From: Adineta vaga
Lineage: Eukaryota; Rotifera
Reading direction: 5' to 3'
DNA: 64,000 nt
Assembly (NCBI GenBank): GCA_021613535.1
Contig: CP075497.1
Coordinates: forward strand, 11,532,001 to 11,596,000
Below the pieces are notes generated by a model, which saw nothing but the letters and a program-made list of their open reading frames with translations, did not search any database and had not been told where the DNA came from. Within the stretch, counting starts at the first letter, position 1. Every line of letters begins with the position of its first letter. Shown here one piece after another: positions 38,016-50,700 of the stretch. The position numbers and the translations under genes were made by a program.

Positions 38016-39384
38016 ATGTGGTGTACAGGACGATCAATTAGACGAAAATCTGAAGCATGTAGCAGCGAAGAAGAAAATGATAATGATGACGATGATGATG
38101 ACACACCCAATGGAAAGAATTCTAGTTCAACCGGTACGTTCTTTTTATTTTAGACATCTCGATAGTTTTGAACAACGTATATTTACTAAGGAGTTATTTA
38201 TATCTCTCGGTAATCGAATAGATAAAAGAAATACCTTTGTTCTTTATTCATACGTGGAGATATTCACCTCTCCTCTAATGCACACATTTCGATCAGCATA
38301 TTTTTACTGGTCCACGAACGACTTAATGGAAAAGAGAAAAAGAAAGGTTACATATGCACTATTCAATATATCATAAAAAAAACATCTAATCTTACTATTT
38401 ACTTTCGTATATCAAAAGAAAAGAAAGTAACAGTAGTTTTTAAAGAAAAGAATTATAACAGGCAGAAGAATTCAATGTTATCAAATGCTATTCTTATGCA
38501 TCACTAACGATAACAAAGATAAAATCAAATAGGAATTAATATGTCCGCTATTTCATCCCATGGATCTAACAAAGGTTAGTCAAAAGTTTATCTTCTATTC
38601 AAAGTAACAATTTTAATGCCTGCAAATAGCGATAGTGTTTCTCCTACAATAATAAGTTATATCAATACGATTTTTTCTCTCAAATAAATTATTAAGTTTG
38701 TTTTTGTATTTAGGAAATGTACATAAAGAAGATCAACGATTACATAATCTCCTTTATCGTAAATCTAAACTTGAAAGTGTCAATGAAACATCCGCATTAC
38801 TTAGTGGTTTTGCTATTGTAAGTTTTTCAAGAAAAATAAATCTATATCTTAGATTTGCTTTTTAGGTAGCGATCGTCGAATTATCATTAGATTCTTATAT
38901 TGAACATAAATCAGGTGATGGTTTGATTATTTGTTATGCAATTGTATCATGTTTACTTGTTGGTATTCATTTACTTGCTTTATTAATGTCAATGTGTATA
39001 TTACCGGAATTGAAAAGTGTCATTCGTCAAAGTGATATGTGGATGAATAATGAAAATACAAAACCATTATCATCATTGAATATTTATATTGAAATAGCAT
39101 GGGTGGTGTCAACGGGTTTAGGTTTATTCTTATTTATCATTGAATTATGTCTTATTTTTTGGATTAAAGTCAGTGGCTTTTCTCAAACAGCAGCTATTGC
39201 TGCTTTAGTCACACTTTGTCTTGTGGGCTGTCCATTTATTCTATTTGCTGTTGGCTTTTACTTTCGTGTTGCAAGAGCGAAAGTTCATTTACATCAAACG
39301 GATTTAGAAATCATCGAACGTGGTGCTATTGCACGTGGAATATTCACGAATACTTCGATAAATCCAACAGAAACTAACCGCTGA
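38016..39384 (+). CDS. ORAI: ORAI store-operated calcium channel, copy 1
   Basis: Pore subunit of the CRAC channel opened by STIM. Two possible first exons, 38016-38133 (MWCTGRSIRRKSEACSSEEE then an Asp run) and 38541-38574 (MSAISSHGSNK), both end in phase 1 and fit exon 2 at 38714-38817. Exon 3 is 38866-39384. TM1 TSALLSGFAIVAIVELSLD keeps the selectivity Glu and the Val/Phe/Leu gate positions of ORAI; TM2 LLVGIHLLALLMSMCILPE and TM3 IEIAWVVSTGLGLFLFIIEL (with the Glu) also match, followed by TM4. Preceding TM1 is KSKLESVNE, where animal ORAI has basic KLKASSR. The TM3-4 loop is short. Copy 2 is at 41794. Confidence 0.95.
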
Positions 39385-39441
39385 TTAGATTTATATATAA
39401 ATAATAATAAAGTTTTTACAAAAGAAAATAAAAGTTCGAAT

Positions 39442-40626
39442 CTAACGAGATTTCATTGTATTTCTTACTTGTCTTTCATAATTTACTGTTTCTAATACAC
39501 GTGGATTTCTTTCTTCATGAAAACGTTTTTTTGCTAATAATGATTTCCATGATTTGAAACCGTATAATTTCTCTCCTAGATCAGTAAGATGAAATGTCAA
39601 TGGAAGATCTTTTTTTGTTAATGGATATGAACGAATAGCTTCATCAGCAACTGGCGCCATATGAAGATATTGAACGATTCTCATTCGATTTGAATTATTT
39701 GGAAAATTTCCATGAGGTAAACGAGAATCCCAAATAAGTAATGAACCTTTTCGAATTGGCATACGTTGAATATGTTGTCGAATAGGATCATCATTAGGTA
39801 TTTGTACTGTCGTTGGATCTCCACCTTTATTTGTATCGATACATAATTGTTGATTTTGTTTTGTCCATGTTTGAATGAAATGTTGAAAACCAGGAACAGC
39901 ATGAAAACCACCATCTTCTTCTCGACAATCAACTAATGCTAAGATGCCTTGTAATTTTCTTCGAAGCATTCCATTATTGGTTGGTTTTGTTTGTGCAGTT
40001 AAGGGATCTGATGAACTATCAAAATGACTTTCTGCTACACTTTCAAAGCCAAATGTAGTCGCTCGACCTGTCAATGGATTCATATCAAGATGAAGCCATT
40101 CAGACATCGTTTTCCATTCATCACGATCTTCTGTTCTATCAATCGAAGGAAAATAGATATTTTTTGTTGGTCGCATTAAACCAGCTCGAGTTATATTGAC
40201 AATTAATTCATCTTCACCTAATAGTGTTCGAAATACTTGATAAATATTGACATTCTGACGATTGTCACAAGCTTGTGGATATAACCAACGTTGATTTCCA
40301 AGAATTCCAAATTTTGAAAAACTAGGCCATCCATTACTCCAACTTTCTGGTTTATCTGCTTCAATTTCTTCATTAAACATTTCACGTAAAAACAGCCATA
40401 CTTCATCGACACTACGTTGACATTGTTCATCCGTTAAAACATTTGATACAACGACAGCACCATGTTTTTCAAAAAATGCTAAGATTTCATCTTGTTGTTC
40501 AACTGTAAAACTGATAATAAACCCATCTGAGTCAACAGGAAGATCTGGTTGAAATATTTCATCATTACCATCAGATATATTTATGTTCGATGGTTTTATT
40601 TCAGTATTACTCTCCGAATTGCCCAT
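39442..40626 (-). CDS. Phytanoyl-CoA dioxygenase (PhyH)-like Fe(II)/2-oxoglutarate oxygenase
   Basis: Intronless 394-residue ORF. ATG 40626 (MGNSESNTEIKPSN) is chosen because the further open frame upstream starts only at GTG. The metal triad is visible: H179 and D181 in WLHLDMNP, H305 in SRLPHGNF, with a 2-oxoglutarate-binding Arg at R314 or R316 (NSNRMRIVQYLH). Also present are GAVVVSNVLTDEQC near residue 57 (PhyH start) and ALVDCREEDGGFHAVPG, the strand before the pocket. The family hydroxylates lipids or small molecules; the substrate is not inferable. It lies antisense between the two ORAI copies. The absence of introns in an intron-rich neighbourhood suggests retroposition or horizontal origin (inference). 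Confidence 0.88.
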   Translation of the reverse strand: MGNSESNTEIKPSNINISDGNDEIFQPDLPVDSDGFIISFTVEQQDEILAFFEKHGAVVVSNVLTDEQCQRSVDEVWLFLREMFNEEIEADKPESWSNGWPSFSKFGILGNQRWLYPQACDNRQNVNIYQVFRTLLGEDELIVNITRAGLMRPTKNIYFPSIDRTEDRDEWKTMSEWLHLDMNPLTGRATTFGFESVAESHFDSSSDPLTAQTKPTNNGMLRRKLQGILALVDCREEDGGFHAVPGFQHFIQTWTKQNQQLCIDTNKGGDPTTVQIPNDDPIRQHIQRMPIRKGSLLIWDSRLPHGNFPNNSNRMRIVQYLHMAPVADEAIRSYPLTKKDLPLTFHLTDLGEKLYGFKSWKSLLAKKRFHEERNPRVLETVNYERQVRNTMKSR

Positions 40627-41793
40627 ATCAGTTAATAGCACAATAAAAAGTTCTATATTTGAATAGCAAAAATGCGAATATCCTCTATATAGTACAGATA
40701 TGACTCATCAATATGTGATGTCACTATATCCAACGTGGAAAATATGAATCATATTTCTATTTACTCATTGCGCTACTATTTATATAAATCGATCATTACT
40801 TCTTACATATAATTAGACGATTGTCAGAAAGATCCTTGAGCATAACAGGCATGTATAGCAGAAGAATTTTCGTAATTCGTATAGATAGTGATGATATTTG
40901 ATCAATATTACAGTATGCATATGTAGAGCAATCGATTCCATTTTCTAACTGAGATTATAAACAATTCGATCTATTTTTACTTTTAAAACATAAAAAACAA
41001 ATAAACTTATTGCTCATTTACATAGGTATATATGTTACGAGGCAGAATGACCTATTATTTCATATGTTAATATCGTATAAAAGCCATTCTATACATAATC
41101 TACGTCTATAATTTAATGACGCCAATTTTATATCGACTCCCTCTAAGAAACAGAATAATGAAGTGTATCCTTGAGTGGAAATCATCTTCAAGGTTATATA
41201 AAAGAAGTTTTCATTCACTTTGACAAGTCTAGAGGAAAAAAGGTTTGCATTAATATATAACTTCTTATTGTCAAGTGCATATTGTCCGTTGAGTTCTGAA
41301 TTGTTCACACTTACAAATAGTGACCTTTAAAATAGATCTTAATTATTCAATTTCTTTTTTTTTCTTCTTTCTCTATGAAATCATCGAAATATCGAAGTAA
41401 AGTATTGGACAATTTAATATATACCTTGCTTCTTTACTTGAAAAGAAAAGAAATGAAGGATATAATTTACGAAATATTCGACTTTTCAATTGTGCCCAAG
41501 GAAATGTGTCCTTCGAAAATCTCAAGGCAATATTTGAATACAATATTGAAATGGTAAAAGAATTGATTGACAATGAACATCATTTTCGCAGAAAAATAAG
41601 ATTTAGTCTCAAGTTATCATTAACCTCATTCAACTTTTCAATTCATCTTTCATTCGATTAGCTTGATAATATTTCCTATAGAGAACTATGAAATCATATT
41701 TAAATGTCATGTTATTTCGATAATAAACATATGTGCTAAAAAGAAAAGATTATTTAAAGCTATTCTATTATTTAATCAACACAAAAAGTAAAG
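40627..41793. other. Intergenic region between PhyH-like gene and ORAI copy 2
   Basis: About 1.17 kb of AT-rich sequence serving as the divergent upstream region of both genes. I see only short ORFs without coding character. Confidence 0.4.
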
Positions 41794-42647
41794 ATGTCTG
41801 ATGCTTCATTGTATGTTTCGAATACCGGTGCGTAGAAATGATTGATATAAAGATAGATATTATACCATCATTACTTAACAAAGGTGCTCATTAGATGCCA
41901 GAAAAAATATTCGAAAGTTCATACAAACTTTTCGAGAAATGTCTCTGTTGATATTTAGGAAAAGCACATCAAGATGATCAACGATTACATAATCTTTTCT
42001 ATCGTAAATCAAAGCTCGAAAGTGTCAATGAAACATCTGCATTACTCAGTGGTTTTGCTATTGTATGTTTATATAAACAAAGCAAATTCTATTTATTATT
42101 TCTATTTCTTTAGGTAGCAATTGTTGAATTATCACTTGATGCCTATACAAGTCATAATGCCGGTGATACACTTTTGATATGTTATACGATTGTATCATGT
42201 TTACTTGTTGGTGTTCATTTACTTGCTCTATTGATGTCAATGTGTATTCTACCGGAATTAAAAAATGTCATTCGTGATACAAATTCTTGGATAAGAGATG
42301 AAAATAAAAAACCTCTTTCATCATTTGGTATGTGGATTGAAGTAGCATGGATAGTTTCAACGGGTTTAGGATTATTTTTGTTTATACTTGAACTTGGTTT
42401 GATCTTATGGATTAAAGTTAGTGGATATTCACTTACGGCAGCAATATCGGCGATTGTGACACTTTGTCTTGTCGGTTGTCCATTTATATTATTTTCCGTT
42501 GTATTATATATTCGTTTAGCAAGAACAAAAATCTATTTACATCAAACGGATTTAGAAATCATCGAACGTGGTGCTATTGCACGTGGTATATTCGCTAAAC
42601 AATCACCACCTGTTATTGCCATGGCCAATCTTGAAACTATTTCTTAA
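41794..42647 (+). CDS. ORAI: ORAI store-operated calcium channel, copy 2
   Basis: Tandem paralogue of the gene at 38016. Exons are 41794-41827 (MSDASLYVSNT), 41959-42062 and 42114-42647, with intron positions and phases identical to copy 1. TM1 is identical through TSALLSGFAIVAIVELSLD, again preceded by KSKLESVNE with acidic residues. TM2 to TM4 are strongly conserved with scattered changes (for example WIEVAWIVSTGLGLFLFILE). The shared C-terminal helix is HQTDLEIIERGAIARGIF; beyond it the tails differ (QSPPVIAMANLETIS here). Only one first exon is seen. The pair probably arose by local duplication, with the PhyH-like gene between them. Confidence 0.95.
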
Positions 42648-44926
42648 AAATATGTTCTTAATGTTGAATACTTGTCTATAATTAACTTTCTAATCAATAA
42701 ATCAATATTCATAGAATGGTTTCATTCATTAAATAAAAGAGAGAAACGAAAGTAAATAAGAAGACACCCGAAGCTCGGTTATATTTTGAATATATATCGA
42801 TTCACTCAGTACATACGTTACCTTACTAGTGAAATATTTGTCTAATGACCTATATGTGCAATTTTTCTATTATTTTCGATTTCATCAAAAAAATGTATGG
42901 ATGTATAAGAATTCATCTCTATTAATATTTATATTGATTTGAGTCATTTCAATAGCTTGTTGATAATCAAAGTACTGGTGAAATCTTCTCAAACGTAAAA
43001 CGTTGTTTTTACTCATGTCTTCTTGTAATCAAACATTGAATCAATATTTAACAGGTAAGAACATTCATCAATAAGATTATCATTCGTATTTTCTTGTTCT
43101 TAGAAAGAAATACTTGCCATATTTATTTCGTCTTGAAAAAATACAAATGAATGTATGTGTATAGTGAATACATATTTCAATAGAGAAAAGAAAAGAAATT
43201 TGCATCGATTGATAGTCAACACTTAAGAGTCAAAGTAAACCCAAGTGAGAAGAGAGAGAGAGAGAGAAAAGATGGATTGTAATGAAAACATACTTCTCGA
43301 TGATTGTGTCTAGAGAAGTATGTATGTATATGGCCTTGTCATTGTTTCTAATGCCTGTTTGCATCCGCAAAATGTTCTTAATGGCTTGTGGGAGTCACTG
43401 GATGACGGTAGCAACAACAAACATCAGTTATATTTTGTCGCTTTACCTCCATAGAGACGTATAGACAAATCTAACAGAAGTGTCATTCGATCAACAAACA
43501 GGTTAATGCAATGATCATTAATTATAAAAAAATGTTATTGTTCACAATCAAAAGAACTTCATAATAACATTTCAATGGTCTCCTTTTCAAAATGAGATTC
43601 TTTTTCACTTCTTGACAGCAATATATATACATATATGAGCGTGTATATCAATGATAAATACTTTCACAAAGTTGATTTCATATGCAGAGAAAATTTAGCC
43701 AAAATAAAAATGGTCTAGACAGCTGTCGATCAATGAAGTGAGTGAGACGTCTCATACGTATGCATATTTATGTTAGTTATTAACAGACTTCTATACTTCT
43801 CTTTTCCCTATTTCTTTATTGCATAAACTGACTTTCTTACAGTGCAACAGCAGCTCAGGGCTATTGTATTATCCAACGGGGTTGTAAATCAACTACATAT
43901 ATACTGTATTATAAGCGAAAGAGAAGTTTCATCCCTTGCTTCTTCTCTCTTCTCTCTTCTCTTACTAGTATGCACAAAAAATATGTTACAGCTTTTTCTT
44001 CTTCTTCTCCTTCGTCTCTATTCTGTACCATCCATATAATCGAAGCTAAAAGGCTTTGGTAACTTACAACAATTATCATAATTCCTTTCTTTCAGGCGTA
44101 TATGTATATGTATATACATTCATAGACGCAATGAACGCATACTCATACGCACGCTTGTATATATAGTTTGATGCATATGTATATATTAGGTCTGAAAGAA
44201 GGAGGCGTTTATTTAACCTTTTATCCACGGACAACGACGTGGTGTTCACCGGTCTCACTCTCCTCTTCATTCAAGTCGATTTGTACTGTAATCGATTTCA
44301 TTTTTCTTGTGTTGATTTTCTTTTCTTTTTTATCAAGTTTCAATTTTGACGAGTAAGTGGATGAGTAGTGAGGAAAAAAAACATTGGAACATAAACAACA
44401 GACAAAAAAGCCGTTTCTTACAAAGATTGATTAGAAAGCAAACAGTAAACTCGAGTAGGAAAAAGAGAAAAAACGAAAAAAAATCACGATCATACAGAAC
44501 AGAAAGTTCGATTGCATTATTTGCGGTTTTATATGTTGATCGTGATAAACTTTCTAGTTAACGCTTGTTAAATTGCTTGTACATCAATAGATTGTGTACA
44601 CAGGTAACAACTTCCTTCAATCTGCAACGATATTACGCATGTCAAATGCTTATTGATAAGGGAACGATAAGACTTACATTTTTCTTCCCTTCATATGCAT
44701 ATAGTTGTACTTATTCCCACATCACCAAAAACGAACCTTTTTTTTCTTCTTATATCAATGATTAGATTTCAAATGAAAATGAAAAGATTCTTTTCTTTTG
44801 TTTTTTTAGATGGTATTATATAGTCTGAATAATATCATTATTGACTAATTGTTCGATTGGCACTTGACCATTGTATAAGAACATCGTTGACATGCGAATA
44901 TCGGATCGCCATGGTTGATTTAGACC
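42648..44926. other. About 2.3 kb intergenic region upstream of FGF
   Basis: AT-rich with an AG-repeat at about 43257-43273 and pyrimidine tracts near 43940-44010. A 26-codon minus-strand ORF at 44221-44301 stands out by its base composition (see findings). Otherwise I see nothing supported. Confidence 0.4.
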
Positions 44927-47364
44927 ATGTTTGGCATCTTTATACAACAACAATTCGTCGCTATTCGACATTTATTTTTTCTTCTTTTCTTCCATTTAAC
45001 ATTCCTAGCAACTCTTTCATCAACTAATATGGTCTATACACCACCGTATGTTCATTATGTTCGTCGACATCTTCAACACCAACAACAACAGCAACAACCT
45101 TTAATTTCATCCGCATCCGCATCCACATCAACAGATCCGAAATTTCTCGCCTCACTTCTTGAACGTTCACGTGCTCAACGTGATACCTATGATGAACGGC
45201 AAAAACTTGTTTCAACTTATAAAATTATCTCTAAAACACAATGTCTATTACAAATGCGTTCTCTCGATGGTTATGTTGATGCAAAACATGTGACAAATCT
45301 TGAAGATACACAAGAAACAAAAGATGGTAAGAATTATTCTTATTTCGACTAGCATACAAGGACAAAGGACAGGAGAAAGACCATGAAATAGATGAGTGTA
45401 TATATATATACACACAAGAGGATAATGTGGATAATTGCGTCAATTTACACATAGGAAATTGCCGAATGTGCTGACGACCTTGGTTCGTTCTCGACATATT
45501 TAGAATAAAATCAAACGAGATGCTAATTGTTCTGAATGTCTATTACATCAAGCAAACACTTGTTGGACTATTGAGGAAAGAGAGAAGAAGAAAAAACAGC
45601 GAATTTTTTCATATCATCATCTGTTATCTTTCAGTTATTTCATTCGACATCTTTTCTTTCTCTCGTTTGAAAGATAATTTATCATATTCTATGCTTTCTT
45701 TTCTCGGTGCAAATCGAAGGGTAAAGAAGAAAAAAAAATCGCGATGTCAAATTAATTAACTAATCTGTTCATAATGATCGTGATCATGCGTATCTATATC
45801 TGATGTACTTTCATTGACCTATGCACGTCGACTATTATCATAGGCTGAGTTTACTGATATTTTCTTATCAGATTCATCTTTCAAATAAGCATGATTTTCA
45901 AGGAGAAGAACTGGCAGTTGATTCGTTATATAATTGATCTGAATGATCTTTTACGTAAAAACAGAGATGAAACTAACTAGATAGATATTCTTCTACTTCT
46001 TTTCTCATGTTTCATCTCATTGATGATCATATAACTTGATTGATTATTAAATATACATTGAGAAAATGAACCGTTTTTTCTTGGGGTCACCATGATCGCA
46101 TAGTTGAAATGATTGCTTTATGACTTTTTATTTGATGATAAATGTCGATTTTGAATAACGTTTTTCTGTCAATTATGTTCTTCCTCTGATACAATTTCAT
46201 ATCGTTTCTTTTCTTTCAAAACACCTCATTAATCATAGAATAAAGCATTAAAGCATCATCTGAAACATGTCAATACTTTCATTAACCCGCCTTGATATTC
46301 GATGTCGAATAGTTATTCGTAAATCTCCAGGGTTCCTTGCGATCGTAATCTGTATATTTGCATTGGTACTGCATCGACTCTTTTTTCCGATGATACATTG
46401 CATCAATAACGATTATTTACAGATTGTTGATGAGGGCTTTCTGCTAGCGAAAGCAGATCTAACTGTGTGAGATTAACATCCAAATAAGTCGTATTTCTCT
46501 GGAAAGTATCATTCGAAAACAAACAGAAATCTGATTCAGTGGAAAAAGCAAGAACGATAATTATCAAAAAGACCTCGATAGAATATTAATAATCCGACTA
46601 ATCAAATTTACTACTAAAAGGATGATAAATCAAAATCAATCTTTTGTTTATATTTTCTAGGGATTTTTTTATTTCTTCCAATTGCTGTTAATCTATTTCT
46701 GGTACAACATAAAGAAAGTAAACGTTATCTTTGTGGTGAAAACAATCAATTATTTGGCCTTGTAAGTCATTTAAAAGATATGAAAAATTCAAATATCATC
46801 AAAAATGTCTCGTTTTTCTAGTTGGAAAGAAACGAACGTCAATGTGTCTTTGAAACAAGACGGTCGGATATTGATTTTGGTCGATGGGATTCCTATCGAC
46901 TTTTTTATGAGAATCCTAATCGTGGTTATCTATCCATTTCGCATATGTGTCATACAAGATTGAGAAGAAAATTTGATAATGATAATTATTTAAATTTTCT
47001 CGCTTTTGTTCGTATCAATACGGATATTTCGATTGAAACAGCTGCTGCACGTCGGATAGTTAATCAAGAAAATCAATCTGGAAGACAAAGAACAAAAATT
47101 ATCAATGGAACAATTAATAAACCACCAAAATTAATCAGTGACTATCGACAACGATTTCGAATATCTCTACCAACAACAACAACTTCAACTTCAACAACAA
47201 CAACAACAACAACAACGACCTCCAGGCCAATACGAAGATTTACGACTTCGACAACATTAACACCTTGGAAATCTTTAATGGTTCATGTTTATAATCCAAC
47301 ACCTAGTTTACATATCCCAATAACAACTCGACGATGGCGTTCGCGAAGAACACGTCGTCCTTAG
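44927..47364 (+). CDS. FGF: Fibroblast growth factor (FGF) family ligand
   Basis: Secreted beta-trefoil growth factor. Exon 1 (44927 to about 45327) begins with a hydrophobic leader (HLFFLLFFHLTFLATLSS), then a Gln-rich spacer, then the first trefoil strands (QCLLQMRSLDGYVDA). A 1.33-kb intron follows, long for this region. Exon 2 (46661-46761) gives FLFLPIAVNLFLVQHKESKR then YLCGENNQLFGL. Exon 3 (46822-47364) gives ERNERQCVFETR, YRLFYENPNRGYLSI and FLAFVR. YLC.....L.G....N..CVF and the Y..F strand are the core FGF signature. The protein continues as a basic and Thr-rich, mucin-like tail (runs of Thr near 47170-47220), unusual for FGFs. Phases agree (1 then 0). An additional upstream exon cannot be excluded. 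Confidence 0.85.
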
Positions 47365-47732
47365 TTTAGTGCTTCATTTGTCAGATTTTCCCCTCTCATC
47401 TATAATACATAAATGTATATTACTAATGAGCATGAACATATTATCAATGAATGAGATGATGACATGTCTAATCTAGACAAATTTATATGTAGGCAATTGT
47501 TGTTGTTTTGGCTCTCAATGAAGTTGTACCAAAGCGAATTATACTTGTTTGTTTGTTTGTTTTTCTAGTCTTTTCTTTCTTTTTCTTTTATTTAAAAAAA
47601 TAACTTTATATTCTCATTGTTTTCTTTTCTTTTTTTTTGTTTTCTATTTCTTTCAATTCTTTTCATCAAAAAAATATACATATATATAGACTAAATAGAA
47701 CAAGGAAATCATATTCTCATTTTTCTATTATT

Positions 47733-50700
47733 TTATCGACGTTTTTTCCAATTACTATTCGAAACTGTCTTTGATTTAATATCAAGAACAAGATCACCTT
47801 TTTGTTTATGAATAAAATTGTATAGTAAAGATGCTTGCTTAGAATTGCCCATAATCGATGTTAGTTCTTCTTCATTTAATTGACTTAATTCTCGTAGATT
47901 TGTTACTTTATTCATAATTAATTTATAATTTTTAAATGTTATACCGGGCATACGTATTAAAAGATCCTAAAATGAAATATATCGATAAGAAATATCATTG
48001 TAATTAGTTCATTACCTGAACAATGGAATTGTATCGTTCATCTTCATCAAGTAAATCCGATTCAGCGGTAACTAACATGGCATTTTTTGAATCGGGTTCT
48101 TCACGATCTCTCTGAATGTATGAAATATAACTTAGAATTCGAATGAAATGATTTTACTTTTAAATCTTCAAATAATTCTGCACTTGCATATGGTGATGGG
48201 CACCAAAGAATTCGTAATTTTGGAAAATGCATTGTTAATAAAGCGAGTTTTGATGTGATATCATGTGCACTGAATTCAGATGAGGAATTGTATCTTTGTT
48301 TATTCTATAGGAAAATGAGAAGAAAGAGAAGATCTTCGCAAGAGAAGGATGAATATTACTGCAAGATGAAATGCTTGTTTTTGATCGAATTCAATTAATA
48401 ACATAGGTTTTTTATAGAATCTTGTCATTTGTAAAGCTTGTTGATATAATCGACCATTATTTAATGAACCAATTAAATCCGATACACTCTTTCTTTCAAT
48501 ACAAATTTCCGGTGTTAAAATATAATCTCCAACTTCAAGTGTCACTGGTTCAATATCAATTCCTCGTTTCCAAATTAATGATGGAAGTTCACTACGAAAT
48601 TCTCTCATATCAACAATCACTTTTGGTCGACTATTTGATATCGTTGTTATTGCCATCATTCCACCACGTCTTGTATCATATTGATCAATAGTAGAAGCAG
48701 CACCGGTTCCATATGCTTGTTGATTCGCTGGAGTGGGATCACGATTTAATAATGGATTATATTCATCACGACCTTCTCGTTCCTCTGGAATTACCATTGA
48801 CTTGAACGAGAAATAAAATCGTTTAGAAAGGAGAAAATTTTGATGTAAATCTTACAGCTTTTTCTCGAACGAGATTTTCAAAAGCTTCTTTCTCTTTTTT
48901 AACACTTAATAAATATCGTTGTTCTTCAATGGATTTACCATAGAGAAGAAAATAGATTCGTAATGGATGAGTAGGATTTGTTGCTTTAAAAACCTAGAAT
49001 AAACTTAGTTTTATCTTTGAAAAAACAAATGTGACAATGTATTTTACTTCAAGTTGTCGGACAAATGTTAATGATGCATCGTATAGAATCACAAATCGTG
49101 GACGATATTTATATAAAATCTTTCCAAGAACAAAATGATTATCAATATTTCCACTAAATGGATAAAGAACAGTTGTAGATGGACATGTTATACCATCATC
49201 ATCTTCAATGACATAACCACCTTCAATCTAAAACAAATTTTTAAGAACAAATTTCATTGAAATTATCAAATTTTACTCCTTCAATATCAGGTTTTTCATC
49301 GGTATTTGAATTATTATCGTTTGTTGTTTCTTCTTTTGTATCATTGGTTGTTCGATTCTTCTTAGGTTTTTTTTCCTAAATTAAGATTTTAATCACTAAC
49401 AAATGTGTAATGTTCTTTTTACGGTCGGTTTTTTCGTTTCAGTTTCATTGGTAGTTGATGGATTGAGGGTTTGTTCTAATAAACGTTCAAGCATAACTCT
49501 TCCGCCTAGTAAAAGATACTTCAGAGAGAAATGAAAAGATGATTTATTGAAGATTTTATATATCAATATTCAACCTGTTTTAATTGTGAACATGCTCGAT
49601 CTTCTGCACAGACGATTAAGGTTACTGGTGGTCCTAATTTTTTATTATCTTCATTTTCACGAATTTCTTGTAAAACATCGGCAACGAGTTTTAATTTGGG
49701 ATTTTCTTCTAGTTTCGGTGGTTCTTCATTATCTTTTGCCGTTTGTATTTGTTTCTTTGCTACTTCACCAAACACTCGACATTTTGATGCCTAAATAAAT
49801 CTTTTATCTGCTCTCTCTCTATTCAGACATTCAATTCTCCTACTAACAACTAATAACTTTTCGGCACCAGGTAAATAAAGCCAACTTCCCGTTGATCCTT
49901 GTGATGAATAGACATTCTTTCCACGTGATCCATACATTTTCTCGTTAACAAACACAGCTTGTACTGCATTATAAAACGTCACACAATCATATTGTGTTAA
50001 ATAAAGTACAAATAATCGTAAAGTTTTAATATCATTTAATAATTGTTTTGTTCGAATACTAACTTGATTCCAAATCGGTTGTAATTGTATACGAATTAAT
50101 CGTTCAAATGAACTTAATATCGCTTGATCAACCGTTAATAAATCATTATCTAACCAAGTTGTTGACGAACGAAGTTCTTGTAAACACGCATTAATCAATT
50201 CTGTTAAGGATATTTGAATATTCATCATAAGAATAGTTAATGGAACTTGTAATTCAATGACATCGGGTGAGCAATTTTCAAATGTTGAACGAATTGTTAG
50301 TTGAAATCTTGGATAAAGATAAACATGACGAAGAAAAAGATTCTTCATCACACATTCTAATTGATTATAACCACGAGAGAAATCCAATGCTGAATCAGTC
50401 AAACCTTTAATAAATCCTGTTTTATTTTTATCACGATATAAACGAATTATAAATGATTCGGACGAAGAATCTGTTATACGATGAGCACGATATATTAATA
50501 AACCTGTAATTAAATCTATTGGTAAACGATCCGTTAAGAAATCAACAGTTAAAATTCTAAAGAAACGAAATTTTATGAATTAATTTATCTTTTCCATTCG
50601 AATGGAATTACCGTGCAGTGACAAAGAATAATCCACCTTGTAGATAAAGTTCTTTTCGTTCATGAATCGATACATCTGCAGTAATAACGCGTGGTGGTGG

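Noticed and set aside
43841-43893. A minus-strand stretch flanked by a GTAG acceptor and a GTAAGA donor upstream of FGF.
   Set aside because: All three frames contain a stop.
46267-46470. A 67-codon ORF with a hydrophobic segment inside the FGF intron.
   Set aside because: No splice phase fits the FGF exons and there is no homology; treated as intronic chance ORF.
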